From positions 114,212 to 178,211 of the forward strand of contig CACSIL010000045.1 of assembly GCA_902705825.1 (NCBI GenBank): DNA of 64,000 nt. Direction: 5' to 3'. Made by a program: the position numbers and the translations under genes. Shown here piece after piece: positions 63,281-64,000 of the stretch. Position 1 is the stretch's first letter. Each line of letters opens with the position of its first letter. Origin of the DNA: Halioglobus japonicus. Lineage in GTDB: Bacteria; Pseudomonadota; Gammaproteobacteria; Pseudomonadales; Halieaceae. The notes beneath the pieces are model-generated. The model was given only the letters and a program-made list of their open reading frames with translations. It was not told the DNA's origin and did no database searches.

Positions 63281-64000
63281 ATGCCAGAACCTGCCAACGA
63301 CAAGCTCATAATCGCAATTTCCTCGCGAGCGTTATTTAATCTCGATGAAAGCCATGAGGTATACGAGAAAGAAGGCCTGCGCGCCTACTCGCAATACCAG
63401 GTTGAACGAGAAGATGAACCGTTAACCCCCGGTGAAGCCTTTCCACTGGTACAGAAGCTTCTGCGACTGAACGACAGTCTCGACGAAGAGGCGCAGGTGC
63501 AGGTGGTTTTGTTGTCGCGCAACAGCGCCGACACCGGTTTGCGTGTATTCAACTCCATTCAACACTATGAGCTGGATATCAGTAGGGCGGCGTTCTGCGG
63601 TGGTGAGAGTCCGTGGCGCTATATCAATGCATTCGGCTGCAAACTGTTTCTTTCCAACGAGGCACAGGATGTGCGCCACGCACTGGAATGTGGCGTCGCT
63701 GCCGCCACGCTTGTCTCACGCAGGGGAGGCGCGACGGATTCCGAGCAATTACGGTTTGCGTTTGACGGAGATGCCGTGCTGTTTTCCGATGAGGCAGAGC
63801 AGGTGTACAAACGCGACGGGCTGGAAGCATTTACCGCCAGTGAGAAAGCCGCTGCACGCGAGCCATTGGCCGGCGGGCCTTTCAAGCCCTTTTTATCCGC
63901 ACTGCAGCATCTGCAACAATCTTTCCCCCCTAGCGAAGCGCCGATCAGAACCGCTTTGGTTACTGCCCGCTCGGCGCCGGCGCATGAGCGTGTGATCCGA
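63281..64000 (+). CDS. 5'-nucleotidase, cytosolic type (3' partial)
   Basis: Starts at ATG 63281 and stays open to the window end: 240 residues visible. It belongs to the 5_nucleotid family (NT5C1-like) with KLIIAISSRALFNLDESHEVY, VQVVLLSRNSADTGLRVFNSI, RAAFCGGESPWRYINAF and DGDAVLFSDEAEQVYK; the last is the HAD-like Asp block. It dephosphorylates nucleoside monophosphates in the cytoplasm. A nearby ATG at 63270 is in another frame. Confidence 0.9.
   Translation, partial: MPEPANDKLIIAISSRALFNLDESHEVYEKEGLRAYSQYQVEREDEPLTPGEAFPLVQKLLRLNDSLDEEAQVQVVLLSRNSADTGLRVFNSIQHYELDISRAAFCGGESPWRYINAFGCKLFLSNEAQDVRHALECGVAAATLVSRRGGATDSEQLRFAFDGDAVLFSDEAEQVYKRDGLEAFTASEKAAAREPLAGGPFKPFLSALQHLQQSFPPSEAPIRTALVTARSAPAHERVIR

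Overview
The window looks like ordinary chromosome from a moderately GC-rich gammaproteobacterium. Gene order matches the Pseudomonas/Cellvibrio side of the class: folC-dedD-cvpA-purF-metZ; ppiB-glnS-cysS-folD beside tRNA genes; ffs-dnaX-ybaB-recR; rnd-ycgL-ycgN; and topA next to lexA. A marine Cellvibrionales-type (Halieaceae/Spongiibacteraceae-like) bacterium is my inference, based on this core mixed with a PQQ alcohol dehydrogenase, an LLM-type flavin oxidoreductase and several detoxification enzymes. The folC at the left edge and the 5'-nucleotidase at the right edge are cut by the window.

Layout. 1-9.1 kb, rightward: folate, purine and methionine genes, then a MoxR ATPase / DUF58 / TgpA transglutaminase operon. 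9.2-18.3 kb: acnB, DUF1289-miaE, ppiB, glnS, cysS, folD, with a repeat-rich gap between cysS and folD. 18.6-25.1 kb: three tRNA genes (Pro-TGG, His-GTG, Arg-TCT) separated by gene pairs (nagA with a ThuA-like lipoprotein; an unknown lipoprotein with an O-acyltransferase). 25.2-34.9 kb, leftward: a ferritin-like diiron protein, MOSC and STAS-like proteins, an MFS exporter, and an RND efflux system overlapped by its TetR regulator. 35-42.4 kb, rightward: SRP RNA, dnaX, ybaB, recR, rnd, ycgL, ycgN and a second MoxR ATPase paired with a VWA protein. 42.4-49.7 kb: TrmH methyltransferase, IclR regulator, glutaredoxin-like protein, universal stress protein, topA, lexA. 49.8-53.2 kb: quinohemoprotein alcohol dehydrogenase and LLM oxidoreductase. 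53.4-64 kb: moaCDE, flavin reductase, Nudix, Bcp, MBL hydrolase, GST, NTF2-like protein, MarR, exonuclease III, an isolated yajC, a PLP desulfhydrase/deaminase, a sodium:alanine symporter and a 5'-nucleotidase.

The least ordinary sequence signals are these. Two hairpins between cysS and folD share a loop core but have unrelated arms and lie in opposite orientation, followed by a degenerate tandem array. dnaX carries an A AAA AAG slippery heptamer with an upstream SD-like stimulator and a -1-frame stop two codons later. The acyltransferase has ATA exactly where its ATG start should be, behind a well-placed ribosome site. A tRNA cluster beside folD appears to have been opened by gene insertions. 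Twin SOS boxes lie over the lexA promoter. No phage, CRISPR array or complete insertion sequence was seen.
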